A stretch of DNA of 36,756 nucleotides from CAWHNT01 sp963830775 (GTDB taxonomy: Bacteria; Pseudomonadota; Alphaproteobacteria; Geminicoccales; Geminicoccaceae): positions 1-36,756 of the forward strand of contig CAWHNT010000014.1 in assembly GCA_963830775.1 (NCBI GenBank). The letters run 5' to 3'. The notes under the pieces were generated by a model. It did not search any database. It had not been told where the DNA came from and worked only from the letters and a program-made list of their open reading frames with translations. Position 1 is the first letter of the stretch, and each line of letters opens with the position of its first letter. Shown in pieces: positions 1-9,649 of this stretch. The position numbers were made by a program, and so were the translations under genes.

Positions 1-1480
1 TGCGCGGCCACATGGAATGGCTGCTGGAGCAGCTCGTTCAGGATGCCGGCCGGCCGGTCGGACGCATCGGTCTGGCCGACCCGGCCGACTTGCAGTGGCT
101 TGCCGCCCGCAACGCCCTGGCTCCGGCCGACACCGGCGCAGCGCCGGTGCATCGGCTCATCGAGCAGCAGGCGGTGGCACGGCCGGACGCAATCGCGCTG
201 CGCTTCGACGATGGCCACCTCACTCGGCCAGCTCGAGGCCCGCGCCAACCGGCTGGCCTGGGAGCTGCCCGGCGCGGCGTCGGGCCGGAGACCCTGGTCG
301 GCGTCGCCATGGGGCGCGGCCCGTCCTGCTGGTGAGCTTCCTCGCGGTCCTCAAGGCCGGCGGCGCCTATGTGCCGATCGATCCCGACTACCCGGCGAGC
401 GCATCGCCTCATGATCGGATGCGGGCTCGATCGTGCTGACCGAGCGCCACGCGCGGCCGGCTGCCGTTCCCCGACGGCGTCGCGCCTCGAGGTCGACCGG
501 CTGGATCTCCGCGCGGAGCCGGCCGTCCGCCGCCGGTCCCGCTGCACCCCGCAACCTCGCCTACCTGATCTACACCTCGGGCTCGACCGGCCGGCCCAAA
601 GGCGTGGCCGTGAGCCACGGCGCCCTGGCCATGCACTGCCACGCGATCGGCGCCCGCTACGGGATGAGTGCCGCGGGACCGCGAGCTGATCTTCATGTCG
701 TTCTCCTTCGACGGTGCCCACGAGCGCTGGCTCACCGCCCTGGCGCATGGCGGCAGCGTCGCCGTCCGCGGCGACGAGCCCTGGACGCCGGAGCAGACCC
801 TGGAGGCGCTGCATCGGTATGGCGTCACCGTCGCCGCGTTCCCGCCCGCCTACCTGCAGCAGCTGGCCCTGCACGCGGAGGCGACCGGAATCCACCGCCG
901 GTGCGGGTCTACTGCTTCGGCGGCGATGCCGTGCCGCAGGCCAGCTTCGAGCTCGTGCAGCGGGCCCTGCGGCCGGAAGCGATCATCAACGGCTACGGCC
1001 CGACCGAGACGGTGGTGACACCGATGATCTGGAGGGCCGGGCCGGACGAATGCTGCGGGGCCGCCTACGCGCCGATCGGCGATCGGGTCGGCAACCGCAG
1101 CGCCTGGGTGCTCGACGCCGACCTCAACCCGCTGCCGCCCGGCATCGCCGGCGAGCTCTATCTGGGCGGGCTGGGCGTGGCGCGCGGCTATCACGGCCGC
1201 CCGGCCTCACCGCCGAGCGCTTCGTCCCCGACCCGTTCAGCGAGGATGGCGGCCGGCTCTACCGCACGGGCGACCGGGTCCGGCAGCGGCCGGACGGGCT
1301 CGTTCGACTATCTGGGCCGCCTCGACCATCAGGTGAAGATCCGCGGCTTTCGCATTGAGCTGGGAGAGGTCGAGGCCCGCCTCGCCGAGCATCCGGCGGT
1401 GCGCGAGGCGGTCGTCGTCGCGCGCGACGCGGCCGCGGGCAGGCAGCTCGTCGGCTATGTCGCCGGCGAGGGAGGCGGAT
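1..1480 (+). pseudogene. NRPS adenylation domain (with end of a condensation domain), frame-broken and cut by the window edge
   Basis: This is the terminal module of a non-ribosomal peptide synthetase, which activates an amino acid as its adenylate. The first ~35 residues (MEWLLEQLVQDAGRPVG) are the usual tail of a condensation domain. Adenylation motifs follow, but in changing frames: LKAGGAYVPIDPDYP (~350-395), YTSGSTGRPKG (~570-603), FSFDGAHERW (~703-732), NGYGPTETVV (~987-1017), GELYLGGLGVARGYHGRP (~1150-1203), RLYRTGD (~1254-1274) and YLGRLDHQVKIRGFRIELGE (~1309-1368). I count about ten frame changes before ~1480 and none for the next 2 kb. Read by eye, the specificity residues are D-G-E-A-Y-F-G-V-T-K, of the type starting DGE that I associate with ornithine-derived siderophore residues; this is tentative. 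The upstream part lies outside the window. It is either a decayed gene or poorly sequenced DNA. Confidence 0.8.
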
Positions 1481-2686
1481 CTGGAGGCGGCGCTCGGGGC
1501 ATGGCTCCGCGAGCGCCTGCCCGACTACATGGTGCCGGCGCAGCTCGTCGTGCTGCCGCGCCTGCCGGTGAACGCCAACGGCAAGCTCGACCGTGCCGCC
1601 CTGCCGGAACCCGGCCGGCTGCAGCGCGATCACGTAGCCCCGCGCAACCCCGCCGAGCGCGGGCTCGCGGCGATCTGGCAGGAGGTGCTGGGCACCCAGC
1701 AAGTCGGCGTCACCGACAACTTCTTCGAGCTCGGCGGCGATTCCATCCTCACCTTGAAGGTCGTGGCGCGGGTCCGCGGCCGGCCGGAGCTCGGCCTCGA
1801 CCTCAAGCTGCGCGACCTGATGCTGAAGCCCACCATCGCCCAGCTCTGCGCCGGCAAGGAAGGGCCGGCGGCCAGCACCACACCCGACCCGGTCCTGGCG
1901 CTGAACCAGGCCCTGCCGGCCAGCCGGCCGCTGTTCTGCCTCCATGCCGGGTTCGGCACGGTGTTCGACTACGAGACCCTGGCTCGTCGCCTCGACGGCG
2001 AAGTGCCGGTGCTGGGCCTGCAGTGCCGGATGCTGCTCGACCCTGCCTGGCAGGACACCTCGATCCAAGCGATGGCGCGAGACTACGCCCGGCACGTCCG
2101 CGCGCGGCAGGAGCACGGGCCCTACCGCCTGCTCGGCTGGTCGCTGGGCGGCAGCCTTGCCGTCCTGGTCGCCCGCCTGCTGGAGGATCAGGGCCAGACG
2201 GTCGAGCTCTGCGCCGTGGTCGACCCCTACGTGCCGGGCGAGCCCGGCACCGAGATCGCCTGGCGCGACGAGCTCGCGGCCTTCCTGCGCTTCACCCTGC
2301 CGCAGGCGGGCGAGCCCGACCCGGACCTCCTCGACCGGTTGCAGGACATGGCCGACACGGCGGCCCTGGCCCAGGTGATCGCAGGCCACATGGCCAAGGC
2401 GCCGGCCGGCCCGTCGCCGGCTGCGGAGGAGCTGGCGCAGATGTTCGCCGTAGCCTTGCGCCTGCGCGCCCTGTCCGAGGCGATGCCGCCGCTGCCCCGG
2501 ATCGCGGCCGAGCCCACCTCGTGGTGGCTCAGGGGCCGCGAGAGCGCCCGCCGGCTCTTCCGCGAGCAGACCGGGCGGCCCGGCCGGATGCGCGAGCTCG
2601 ACGGCACGCATTTCGGCCTGCTGCGGGACCCGGCCCTGCTGGAGGGCGTGGCCGGAGCCCTGGCGGCGACCCTGGAGCCTGCCTGA
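1355..2686 (+). CDS. NRPS C-terminal part: end of adenylation domain, peptidyl carrier protein and thioesterase
   Basis: This open frame continues the broken adenylation domain. It opens with the A10 region NANGKLDR (~1570-1593; K is the invariant catalytic lysine). A carrier domain follows with DNFFELGGDS, whose serine (codon 1742-1744) would carry phosphopantetheine. A type I thioesterase of about 250 residues ends the protein: PLFCLHAGFG (~1927), nucleophile motif GWSLGG with its serine at 2141-2143, VVDPY (~2218) and GTHFGLL (~2602), which supplies the likely catalytic histidine. A carrier-thioesterase end marks the last module of the assembly line, where the finished peptide is released or cyclised. 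The stop lies 3 bp before the next gene. Position next to a TonB siderophore receptor points to a siderophore product. The listed start is only the first in-frame start codon; the real protein begins upstream. Confidence 0.88.
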   Translation: MSWERSRPASPSIRRCARRSSSRATRPRAGSSSAMSPAREADLEAALGAWLRERLPDYMVPAQLVVLPRLPVNANGKLDRAALPEPGRLQRDHVAPRNPAERGLAAIWQEVLGTQQVGVTDNFFELGGDSILTLKVVARVRGRPELGLDLKLRDLMLKPTIAQLCAGKEGPAASTTPDPVLALNQALPASRPLFCLHAGFGTVFDYETLARRLDGEVPVLGLQCRMLLDPAWQDTSIQAMARDYARHVRARQEHGPYRLLGWSLGGSLAVLVARLLEDQGQTVELCAVVDPYVPGEPGTEIAWRDELAAFLRFTLPQAGEPDPDLLDRLQDMADTAALAQVIAGHMAKAPAGPSPAAEELAQMFAVALRLRALSEAMPPLPRIAAEPTSWWLRGRESARRLFREQTGRPGRMRELDGTHFGLLRDPALLEGVAGALAATLEPA

Positions 2687-2689
2687 GCG

Positions 2690-3652
2690 ATGCCGCTCGA
2701 CCCCGACATCGAGACCTTCCTCGACCTCGTGGCGCTCGGCCGCACGGCGGGCAGGCAGCGTCCGATGCACGCCATGAGCGTCGCGCAAGCCCGCGCCGCC
2801 TTCGCCCAGTCCGCGACGGTCCTCGAAGGCGGGCTCGGCAGGCCGGTGTGGACCCGAGATTGCCTGGTGCCGGCCCGTGACGGTGCCGCCGTCCCGGTCA
2901 GGCTCTACGCCGCCGGCCCGCCGTCACCGGCGGCACCCCTGCCGGTCCTGCTGTTCTTCCATGGTGGCGGCTACGTCGTGGGCGACCTCGATTCGCATGA
3001 CGGCCTGTGCCGCGACCTCGCCCATCGCTCCGGCTGGGCGGTGCTCTCGGTCGGCTACCGGCTGGCACCCGAGCACAGGTTCCCGACCGCCCTGCACGAC
3101 GCCCAGGACGCCGCGGCCTGGCTCGCCGCGGAGGGGGCCGGGCACGGGCTCGACGTGCGCCGCCTGGTCGTGGCCGGCGACAGCGTCGGCGGCACGCTGG
3201 CGACCGTGCTGGCGATCCTGGCCGCGCGCGAGCCGGCCCGGATGAGGCTGACGCCGCTGCTCCAGCTCCTGATCTATCCCGTCACCGATGCCGCCGGGGA
3301 CCACGCCTCGCGCCGGCGCTTCGCGGAAGGGCACCTGCTCGAGGCGGCGTCGCTGGCGTGGTTCTGGCGCCATTACGAGACCGATCCCGCCGACCGCCGC
3401 GACTGGCGCTTCTCCCCGCTCCATGCGCCGGACCTCGCCGGCGTGGCACCCGCCCTGCTGCTGCTGGCGGAGTACGATCCCCTGCTCGACGAGGGCCTGG
3501 CCTATGGCCGCCGGCTGCAGGCGGCGGGGGTCACGGTCGAGATCGACGTCCGCCCCGGCATGACCCACGACTTCCTGCGCATGGAGAGCGTCACGGCCGA
3601 AGCCGCCCGGACGCGCGAGCTCCTGGCGCAAAGGCTGCGCCGGCTGGCCTGA
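2690..3652 (+). CDS. Alpha/beta hydrolase, hormone-sensitive-lipase (HSL) family esterase
   Basis: This is a cytoplasmic serine hydrolase of 320 residues, a normal length for the bacterial HSL group. Visible motifs are the oxyanion-hole HGGGYV (~residues 90-95), the nucleophile elbow GDSVGG (~residues 164-169), the acid in EYDPLLDEG and the histidine in MTHDFL. The family cleaves short-chain or aryl esters; the substrate here cannot be read from sequence. It starts 3 bp after the synthetase stop and is probably cotranscribed with it. It could trim the siderophore or hydrolyse an ester within it, but that is inference from position. Its last 62 bp overlap, tail to tail, the 3' end of the PepSY gene on the other strand. 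Confidence 0.88.
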   Translation: MPLDPDIETFLDLVALGRTAGRQRPMHAMSVAQARAAFAQSATVLEGGLGRPVWTRDCLVPARDGAAVPVRLYAAGPPSPAAPLPVLLFFHGGGYVVGDLDSHDGLCRDLAHRSGWAVLSVGYRLAPEHRFPTALHDAQDAAAWLAAEGAGHGLDVRRLVVAGDSVGGTLATVLAILAAREPARMRLTPLLQLLIYPVTDAAGDHASRRRFAEGHLLEAASLAWFWRHYETDPADRRDWRFSPLHAPDLAGVAPALLLLAEYDPLLDEGLAYGRRLQAAGVTVEIDVRPGMTHDFLRMESVTAEAARTRELLAQRLRRLA

Positions 3653-4877
3653 GGCGGGCGGCCAGGAGACGGGCCCGCCTCTTCCTGGCCCAGATGACGA
3701 TGCCGGTGACGGAAAGCGTGGCGACGACCAGGCCCATGACCGAGACCAGGATGCGGCCGGGCAGGCCCAGGATGCGGCCGCTGTGCAGCGGGAACTGGGC
3801 CTGGACGAAGATGTCGGCGGCGGTGCCCTGCCAGGGGATCCGGCCGCCGAGCGGACGGCCGTCGGTGCCGTCATAGTAGAGGAGGGCAGGGCCCACACCG
3901 GCCTGCCCGTGATCCCCGCCCGGGTGGAAGAAGCCCAGCGCGTAGATGCCGAACTCGGGGCTGTAGAACGCGGCCCCCACGGGCTCCTCCCAGCCCCGGC
4001 TGGCGGCCTCGGCGGCCCCGGCCTCGATCACGGCGGCAAAGCCCACGCGCGGCTCGATCGGCTGCTCGTGGTCGACGGGCTCGCGCAGGTCGAACGGCGT
4101 TGGCGTGACCTCCGAGACCAGCGACATGACCGGGTAGAACACCTCGCGGTAGAGGTTCAGCGAGAAGGCGGTGAAGGCGAGGACGAAGAGCAGCGCCCAG
4201 GTCCACAAGCTGAAGGCGCGGTGGACGTCGAAGGCGATCCGGAAGGGGCTGCCGGCCGTCTTGATCCGCCAGGCGGGCTGCCAGCGTGCCCACCAGCCCC
4301 GTGCGGCCCGGCCCGGGTCCGGCACCTGGCGCACCGGCAAAGTGAGGTAGAAGCCGACGAAGCAGTCGATCGTCCAGACCATGGCGATGACGCCCAGGAG
4401 CAGCATGCCCCAGGGAATGTGCCCGAATTCGGGGACATGCAGGCTGTAGTGCAGGACATAGAGGAACGAGACCAGGGTCTCGCGGCTGATCGGCCAGGCG
4501 GCTCCCCATTCGCGCCGGCCGAGTTCGGCCCCGCTCGCCGGGTCGACGAAGACCTGGTTGTAGCCGGGCTCGAAGAGATGGCCGGTGGCGGGGTCGACCC
4601 GCGGCTCGACGCCCAGCAGGAGAGCATGGCCGGGCTCGGGGGTGAGCGGGACATAGGTCACCCGGACGCGCGGGTCCCGCGCCTCGACCGCGGCCGCAAG
4701 CGCCAAAGACGGGATGGCCGGGCCCGTGCCCGCGGCCTTGAGGAGGTGCGGGTTCAAGAGCTCGTCCAGCTCGTGATCCCAGGAGATCACGGCCCCGGTG
4801 AGGCCGGAGACGAAGAGGAAGCCGGCGATGCCGAGGCCGAGCCAGCGGTGAAGGCGGCCCAGGGCCGAGCGGAGCAC
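3591..4877 (-). CDS. PepSY-associated transmembrane protein (putative ferric-siderophore reductase type)
   Basis: This inner-membrane protein of 428 residues belongs to the PepSY_TM group. It has a first helix near residues 13-33 (GLGIAGFLFVSGLTGAVISW), then a periplasmic PepSY-like part, helices near 155-180 and 220-245, and a last helix near residues 385-405 with an Arg/Lys-rich tail. Histidines that could bind haem are visible in LHRW, WDHE, LHYSLHV and DVHRAF. Relatives such as FoxB and FpvG act on iron-siderophore complexes in or near the inner membrane, some as reductases. The GTG start lies 19 bp after the stop of the TonB receptor, so the two form an operon. The neighbourhood therefore supports a role in iron release. 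The exact reaction is inferred from the family. Confidence 0.85.
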   Translation of the reverse strand: MLRSALGRLHRWLGLGIAGFLFVSGLTGAVISWDHELDELLNPHLLKAAGTGPAIPSLALAAAVEARDPRVRVTYVPLTPEPGHALLLGVEPRVDPATGHLFEPGYNQVFVDPASGAELGRREWGAAWPISRETLVSFLYVLHYSLHVPEFGHIPWGMLLLGVIAMVWTIDCFVGFYLTLPVRQVPDPGRAARGWWARWQPAWRIKTAGSPFRIAFDVHRAFSLWTWALLFVLAFTAFSLNLYREVFYPVMSLVSEVTPTPFDLREPVDHEQPIEPRVGFAAVIEAGAAEAASRGWEEPVGAAFYSPEFGIYALGFFHPGGDHGQAGVGPALLYYDGTDGRPLGGRIPWQGTAADIFVQAQFPLHSGRILGLPGRILVSVMGLVVATLSVTGIVIWARKRRARLLAARLRPAGAAFAPGARASGRLRP

Positions 4878-4896
4878 GGGGCCGGATCTCAGCCCT

Positions 4897-7124
4897 TCAC
4901 CACCGCCAGCCCAAGGTGGCGATCACGGTGCGGCCCACGCCCCAGTTGCAGTCGAAGACCGAGAAGCAGGTGGTGTAGTCCTTGTCGAGCAGGTTGTTGG
5001 CGTTGAGGGCCAGCGACGCGCCGCGCAGGGGCTCGTGGATGGCGCCGAGATCGTAGCGGGCGGCGGCGTCGAACAGGAGATAGTCGCCGTTCTCCAGCTC
5101 GTTCTGCGGGTCGGCGTAGCTGGAGCCGACATAGCGGGCACCGCCGCCGAGCAGGAGGCCGCGCAGGAAGGTGCCCTGGAAGGTGTAGTCGAGCCAGGCC
5201 GAGGCCAGATGGCTGGGTGCCAGGGTGGGCTCCTTCCCCTCCCGGCTGACGCCGGTGGCATCCGGGTTGTCCTTCGTCACCTCGGCATCGTTGTAGGCGT
5301 AGGCCAGCGTCAGATCGAGGCCGGCCATCAGGCTGGCAGTGGCCTCGACCTCGATGCCGCGCGAGCGGACCTCGCCCACCTGGGTCAGGGCGAAGGGGCC
5401 GTTGTCCGGGTCCGGGCCGACCACGTTCTCCTTCACCAGGTCGTAGGCCGCGACGGCGAAGAAGCCGTTGAACCAGGTGGGCTTGTACTTGAGGCCGACC
5501 TCGTACTGCCGGCCCTCGGTGGGCTCGAACTGGTTGCCCTCGAAGTCGGTGCCGCCCGTGGGCAGGAACGAGGTGCTGTAGCTGACATAAGGGGCGAGGC
5601 CGAACGGGGTGACGTAGGAGAGGCCCGCCCGGTAGGTCCACTCGTGGTCGGTCCGCTCCTGGGTGTCACCGTTCTCGACCAGGAGGTCGTCGGTCGTGGC
5701 CCTGGCCCAGTCGTGGCGCGCACCCATGGTGAGGATGAAGCCGCCCAGCTTCAGCTGGTCCTGCAGGTAGGCGCCGTAGTTCTCGTTGAGATAGCGCTCG
5801 CTGATGTAGGGGAACACGTCGCCGACCGGCTGGTCGTAGTCGGGATCGCGGTAGTTGAGGCTCGGTGCCAGGCCGCTGCTGAACGTCACCCTGTCGCGCA
5901 GATGCTGGTAGTCGAGGCCGCCCAGCAGGGTGTGGGTCACGGGCCCGGTCCGGACGTCGCCCTGGAGCTGGGTGTCGACGGTGATGTCCCGCCGGTCCTC
6001 CTCGAACCCGTCGAGGAAGCGCTCGACCGTGGTCGTCGTCGGATCGGTCACACCCTGGAAGAAGCTGACCCGGCTCGTGTCCATGTGCGCGTAGCGGAAG
6101 TTCTGGCGCAGCTCGAGCCACTCCAGAGGCCGGCTCTGGAACGCATAGCCAAGCATCTCGTGCTCGTAGTCGACGTTGCCGTAGTCGCCCTGGTTGAGCC
6201 CGATGTGGCTGAGATCGCCGTCCTCCTTGCGGAAGACGGCCTCCTGGCCGACCTTGTCCTGCAGGTAGTTGCCGAGCAGGGTAAGCGAGGTGTCGGAGCC
6301 GAAATTGACCGTGGCGGCCGGGGCGATGTACTGCCGCTCGTCCGGCGCGTCCTGGCCGAAGCGGTAATCGATCGGCGCGTCGGCGTCGCGCTGCAGTGCG
6401 GTCAGGCGATAGAGCAGGCGCCCGTTCGGGTCGACCGGCCCGCCCAGGTCGAAGGCCGCCTGGGCGCGCTCATAGCTGCCGGCCTGCGCCTGCAGCTCGG
6501 CCTCGAACTCGCCCGGCGGCCGCCGCGAGACGCGGTTGACGAGGCCGCCCGGGTCGGACTGGCCGTAGAGGGTCGAGGTGGGCCCGCGGAAGACGTCGAA
6601 GCGCTCGATCCCGAACGGCTCGTAGCGGTAGTTCACCGGGCTCGACGAGCCCGTCCACGTAGCTGCCGCCGAAGGCAGCTGGTGAAGCCGCGGATGACGA
6701 AGAACGGGTTGTTCTGGTTCTGGTCGCCGCCGAACGGCTGCGCCCACACGCCCGGCGTGTAGAGCAGGGCCTGCGGGTCGCTCTGCACGTTGCGCACCGT
6801 GAGCTGGTCGCGGGTGATCACCGAGACCGACTGCGGGATCTCGAGCACGGGCGTATCGGTCTTGGTGCCGACCGAGGACTGCGTCGCGACGAAGCCGGGC
6901 GGCGACTGGACCGCGTTCTGCCGCTCGCTCGCCCCCTCCACCGAGATGGGATCGAGCACGATGGCACCCTCGCCGGTGGCGGGCGCCGCAGGGGCCGGTG
7001 CCGATTCGCCCGCCGCCGCCGGCGAGGCCAGGACGAGCATGGCAGCAGCGAGCGCCCGGCCCCTGCCGCCGCCGCGATGGGTGGGGTCTCCAGCGACGAT
7101 GTCGCGGCCGAGGCGGAGCGCCAT
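4897..7124 (-). CDS. TonB-dependent siderophore receptor (two compensating frame changes in the plug)
   Basis: This is an outer-membrane receptor that imports ferric siderophores using TonB energy. From ATG 7124 it shows a signal peptide (LAAAMLVLASPAAAGE), a plug with TDTPVLEIPQSVSVITRDQL and PFFVIRGF, then FDVFRGPTSTLYGQSDPGG and a long 22-strand-type barrel ending in GWRW, with an aromatic last residue as expected. No N-terminal STN signalling domain is visible, so it resembles FhuA-type receptors rather than those that signal to an anti-sigma factor. Total length is about 740 residues. The frame shifts near 6690 and returns near 6650; the ~13 residues between read FGGSYVDGLV in the third frame, as the family predicts, so the protein may be intact in the real genome. 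It heads an operon with the PepSY gene and probably takes up the product of the neighbouring synthetase. Confidence 0.9.
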
Positions 7125-7245
7125 GCTTCTCTTGACCCACCATGAACCCTGCGGAGACGGCCCCGACCGCCCCTTCCCCAGCCTGACGAACGAGGCTCGG
7201 CCGGCCCGCAGAAATTCCTGTGGATAACGCTCGGTCCATAGTCAT

Positions 7246-7273
7246 TCTTGTCATAACTTACCTTACCCATCAA
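7246..7273 (-). promoter_or_regulatory. Possible sigma-70-type promoter of the siderophore receptor operon
   Basis: The 180 bp upstream of the receptor start are clearly richer in A/T than their surroundings. On the minus strand TTGATG (7268-7273) and AAGAAT (7246-7251) are separated by 16 bp and lie about 120 bp before the start codon. I see no convincing Fur, RirA or Irr box, so iron control is not shown by the sequence. Confidence 0.3.
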
Positions 7274-7384
7274 AAACGGCGGTCTGGGGTGCAATCCATT
7301 CTGAAGTGCGACTACCTAGCCCTGACAACGGTTTAGGAGGAGGCTCAGAGGCTCAGGATGGAATGCACGTAATGACACTTCACC

Positions 7385-7827
7385 TTGGAAGAGCGCCGCA
7401 CGCCCTTCCGGCTGGTGGTCGCCAGGCTGCCGATCAAGGAGATCGCAGGCCGGCTCGGCCGCCACCGCTCCACCATCTATCGCGAGATCGCCCGCAACGA
7501 GTTCCGCGAGGTGAAGCAATACCGCGGCTACTACCCCGTCACCGCCCAGGACAGCGCCAGGCGCCGTCGCCGTCGCAAGCTCGTCCGGGATCCACGCCGG
7601 CGCGGTCAGATCGTTGAGAAATTGAAGCTATGCTGGTCGCCCGAGCAGATCGCAGGCCGCTTTAAGCTCACTGGCGAGGACGGCTGTCTGTGCCACGAGA
7701 CGATCTACCAGTTCGTCTACAGCCCGGAAGGACGTGCCCTGGAGCTGCACCGCCATCTGCTCCGTGAAGACGGCTGCGGCGTCAACGCTTCGCCTGCAAA
7801 CCGCGCAGCCCGAAAATCCCGCTCGCA
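7385..7827 (+). mobile_element. IS30-family transposase, N-terminal fragment
   Basis: The frame beginning LEERRTPFRLV reads as the N-terminal DNA-binding part of an IS30-family transposase: helix-turn-helix IKEIAGRLGRHRSTIYREI, then CWSPEQIAGR and CHETIYQFVY. The family protein is about 320-390 residues with a DDE catalytic domain after this point. Here homology stops after ~130 residues and the DDE domain is missing. The frame runs into the duplicated kinase segment, which starts at 7828 in antisense. A stop codon at 7373 lies just before the conserved start, so only a TTG at 7385 is available; the natural start was probably lost or shifted. The element is dead, and it marks the point where the first kinase copy lost its 3' end. 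Confidence 0.8.
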
Positions 7828-9561
7828 CGGTCCGTGCAGTTTCACGCGCTCGCGGTAGGGGCGCAGCTCGCCCTCGACGACGGCCCGGAGGCCGGCACCG
7901 CGCCACGCGCTGGCCGTAAGCAGGTCGTGCGCCCGGGCCAGGGCGCGTAGCCGTTTGCTCAGCGCATCGCGGGCCTCATCCGGCGTTCGATCACCGGAAA
8001 GCGAGCGAGCGGCAATCCCCTGGACGACGGCCAGCGTGTTCTTCACCCGATGCGACAGCTCGGCCAGCAGCAGCCGCTGCCGGTCCTGGGCGAGCTTGCG
8101 GTCATTGACGTCCTGCACCACGCGGACGCCGTAGAGGAACCGCCCGTCAGGGTCGCGCACGGCCGTCGCTGCTATCTCGACCCAGCGCTCGGAGCCATCC
8201 GGCCGCCTGTAGCGCTTCTCGCGTGCGTAGGTGTCGATCTCGCCTGCGACCAGTCTGGCGTACTCCACCCGCTCCTCTCGCGCGTCGTCCGGTTGCGTGA
8301 TGTCGAACACGGTCCGGCCCGGCAGCTCCTCCCTCGAATAGCCGGTGATGGCACAGATCGCCGGGTTGACGCGGAGGAAGCGCCCCTCCGCATCGACCTC
8401 GGCGATGCCGACGCCAGCGTGCTCCTGCGTCGCCCTGTAGCGCCCTTCGCGCTCCCGGAGCGCCTGCTCCATCAACCTGCGTTCGGTAACATCCCGGCCC
8501 ACCGACTGGTATCCGAGCAACCGGCCGGCGCGGTCGAACAACGCGCGGTCGGTCCACTGCTCCCAGCCGGGCTGCCCGTCCCGCAGGACCATGGCGGTTT
8601 CGTAGGCGATGGTTGGCGCCTCGGGCGTGAGCTGTGCAATCCGGGCTCTGAATGCGGCCCGTTGCGTCTCGCCCATCGGCGCCAGCACGCTCGCGCCGAC
8701 GAGATCCTCGGCACGGCGGCCGAGCCGCTCGGCATAGGCCCGGTTGACGAACGTGATCACGAGATCGGGCGTGAAGCGGGAGATCAGTTCGGTCTGATCA
8801 TCCACGACGGCCCGGAACCGCTCCTCGCTCCGCCGCAGCGCCTCTTCGGCGGTGCGGCGGTCGTCGATGTCGACGCCGACACCGAACCAGCGCGAGGCGT
8901 GGCCATCCTGACCGGGCGCCGGCAGGCCGCGACACAGGAACCAGCGATAGGCGCCATCGCACCCGCGCAGGCGGTACTCGCCCTCGTAGAGCGCGCCATG
9001 GGCCACCGCAGCCTGCCAGGCGGCAGCGGTCGGTTCGCGGTCGTCGGGATGGACCGCCCGCTGCCAGCCCTCGTCCCGCAGCTCTTCGGCCGAGAGGCCG
9101 GTGTACTGCTGATAGCGACGGTTCGTGTAGAGGTTGCGGCCGGACGCGTCGGCCACGAACACGAACCCAGGCATGGCCTCGGCGAGAAGGCGGAACCACC
9201 CCTCGGGCTCTCCGGCACCATTCTCTTCGGCCGAATGGTCTACCCCGGTTGTCGCAAGGTGGTGGAGCCTGACCTCACCGCGATCACCGCCGGGGGTGAG
9301 TAAGAGCTCGATGTCGACGCCGAGTGCCGCGAGCCAGGAGAGGAGCTTGTCGACCGAGACGAGGTCGAGCCGGCCGCTTCGCAGCACCTTGGACAGGGTC
9401 GGCTGATCGGTGCCGCACCGCCGGGCAGCCTCGGTCTGGGTGAGCGAGCGTCGGCGCACGGCGTCGGCAACCGCGGCTGCGAGCCCAGCCTTGACGCTCG
9501 CCACGGCACTTGTGCCCTGCCCTGCCCGGCCCTCGACAGTGTGGGCGGCCTCGTGAGCCAT
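7717..9561 (-). pseudogene. HTH-PAS-PAS-PAS-HWE sensor kinase, copy 1, lacking its ATPase domain
   Basis: This is the first of two near-identical sensor-kinase genes. From ATG 9561 (SD-like GGGGAG about 10 bp upstream) it encodes an N-terminal helix-turn-helix of the HigA2/HTH_37 type (LTQTEAARRCGTDQPTLSKV), three PAS domains and the histidine box ELSHRVKNTLAVVQ. Homology to copy 2 ends at 7828, just after VKLHGP. The remaining ~37 residues are unrelated and come from antisense IS30 DNA. The whole ATP-binding domain is therefore gone and the product cannot autophosphorylate by itself. It might still bind DNA or serve as a phosphorylation substrate in a mixed dimer with copy 2, but that is speculation. 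Protein differences from copy 2 are few, about eleven in the shared part. An alternative ATG at 9636 has no ribosome-binding site. Confidence 0.85.
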
Positions 9562-9649
9562 GGATCGAGGGCTCCCCAGGCGATCCGGCCGCCTTGGGCA
9601 GCGGCCGCCTCGGGTCGAGCATGGAACTACTGCCATACCGGGTCAAGCG
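7828..9649. repeat. Copy 1 of a 1.8-kb dispersed duplication (pairs with 33131-34953)
   Basis: Identity with the second copy begins at CGGTCCGTGCAG and ends at GGGTCAAGCG, both in direct orientation. By eye there are about 30 mismatches over 1.82 kb, roughly 98% identity. The segment covers the kinase gene from the end of its histidine-box region to about 85 bp upstream of its start. No terminal inverted repeats are visible at either end. Confidence 0.9.

Noticed and set aside
5035..6762. 575-codon plus-strand open frame opposite the TonB receptor
   Set aside because: Antisense shadow rich in Val/Glu/Gly; receptor motifs lie on the minus strand.
7125..7305. Fur box upstream of the siderophore receptor
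   Set aside because: The best A/T-rich stretch matches the 19-bp Fur consensus at too few positions, and no Irr or RirA-type site is evident.
8050..9303. Plus-strand open frame opposite kinase copy 1 (also at 33353-34198 opposite copy 2)
   Set aside because: It is conserved between copies only because the DNA is duplicated. The composition is Pro/Arg/Ala-rich without motif.
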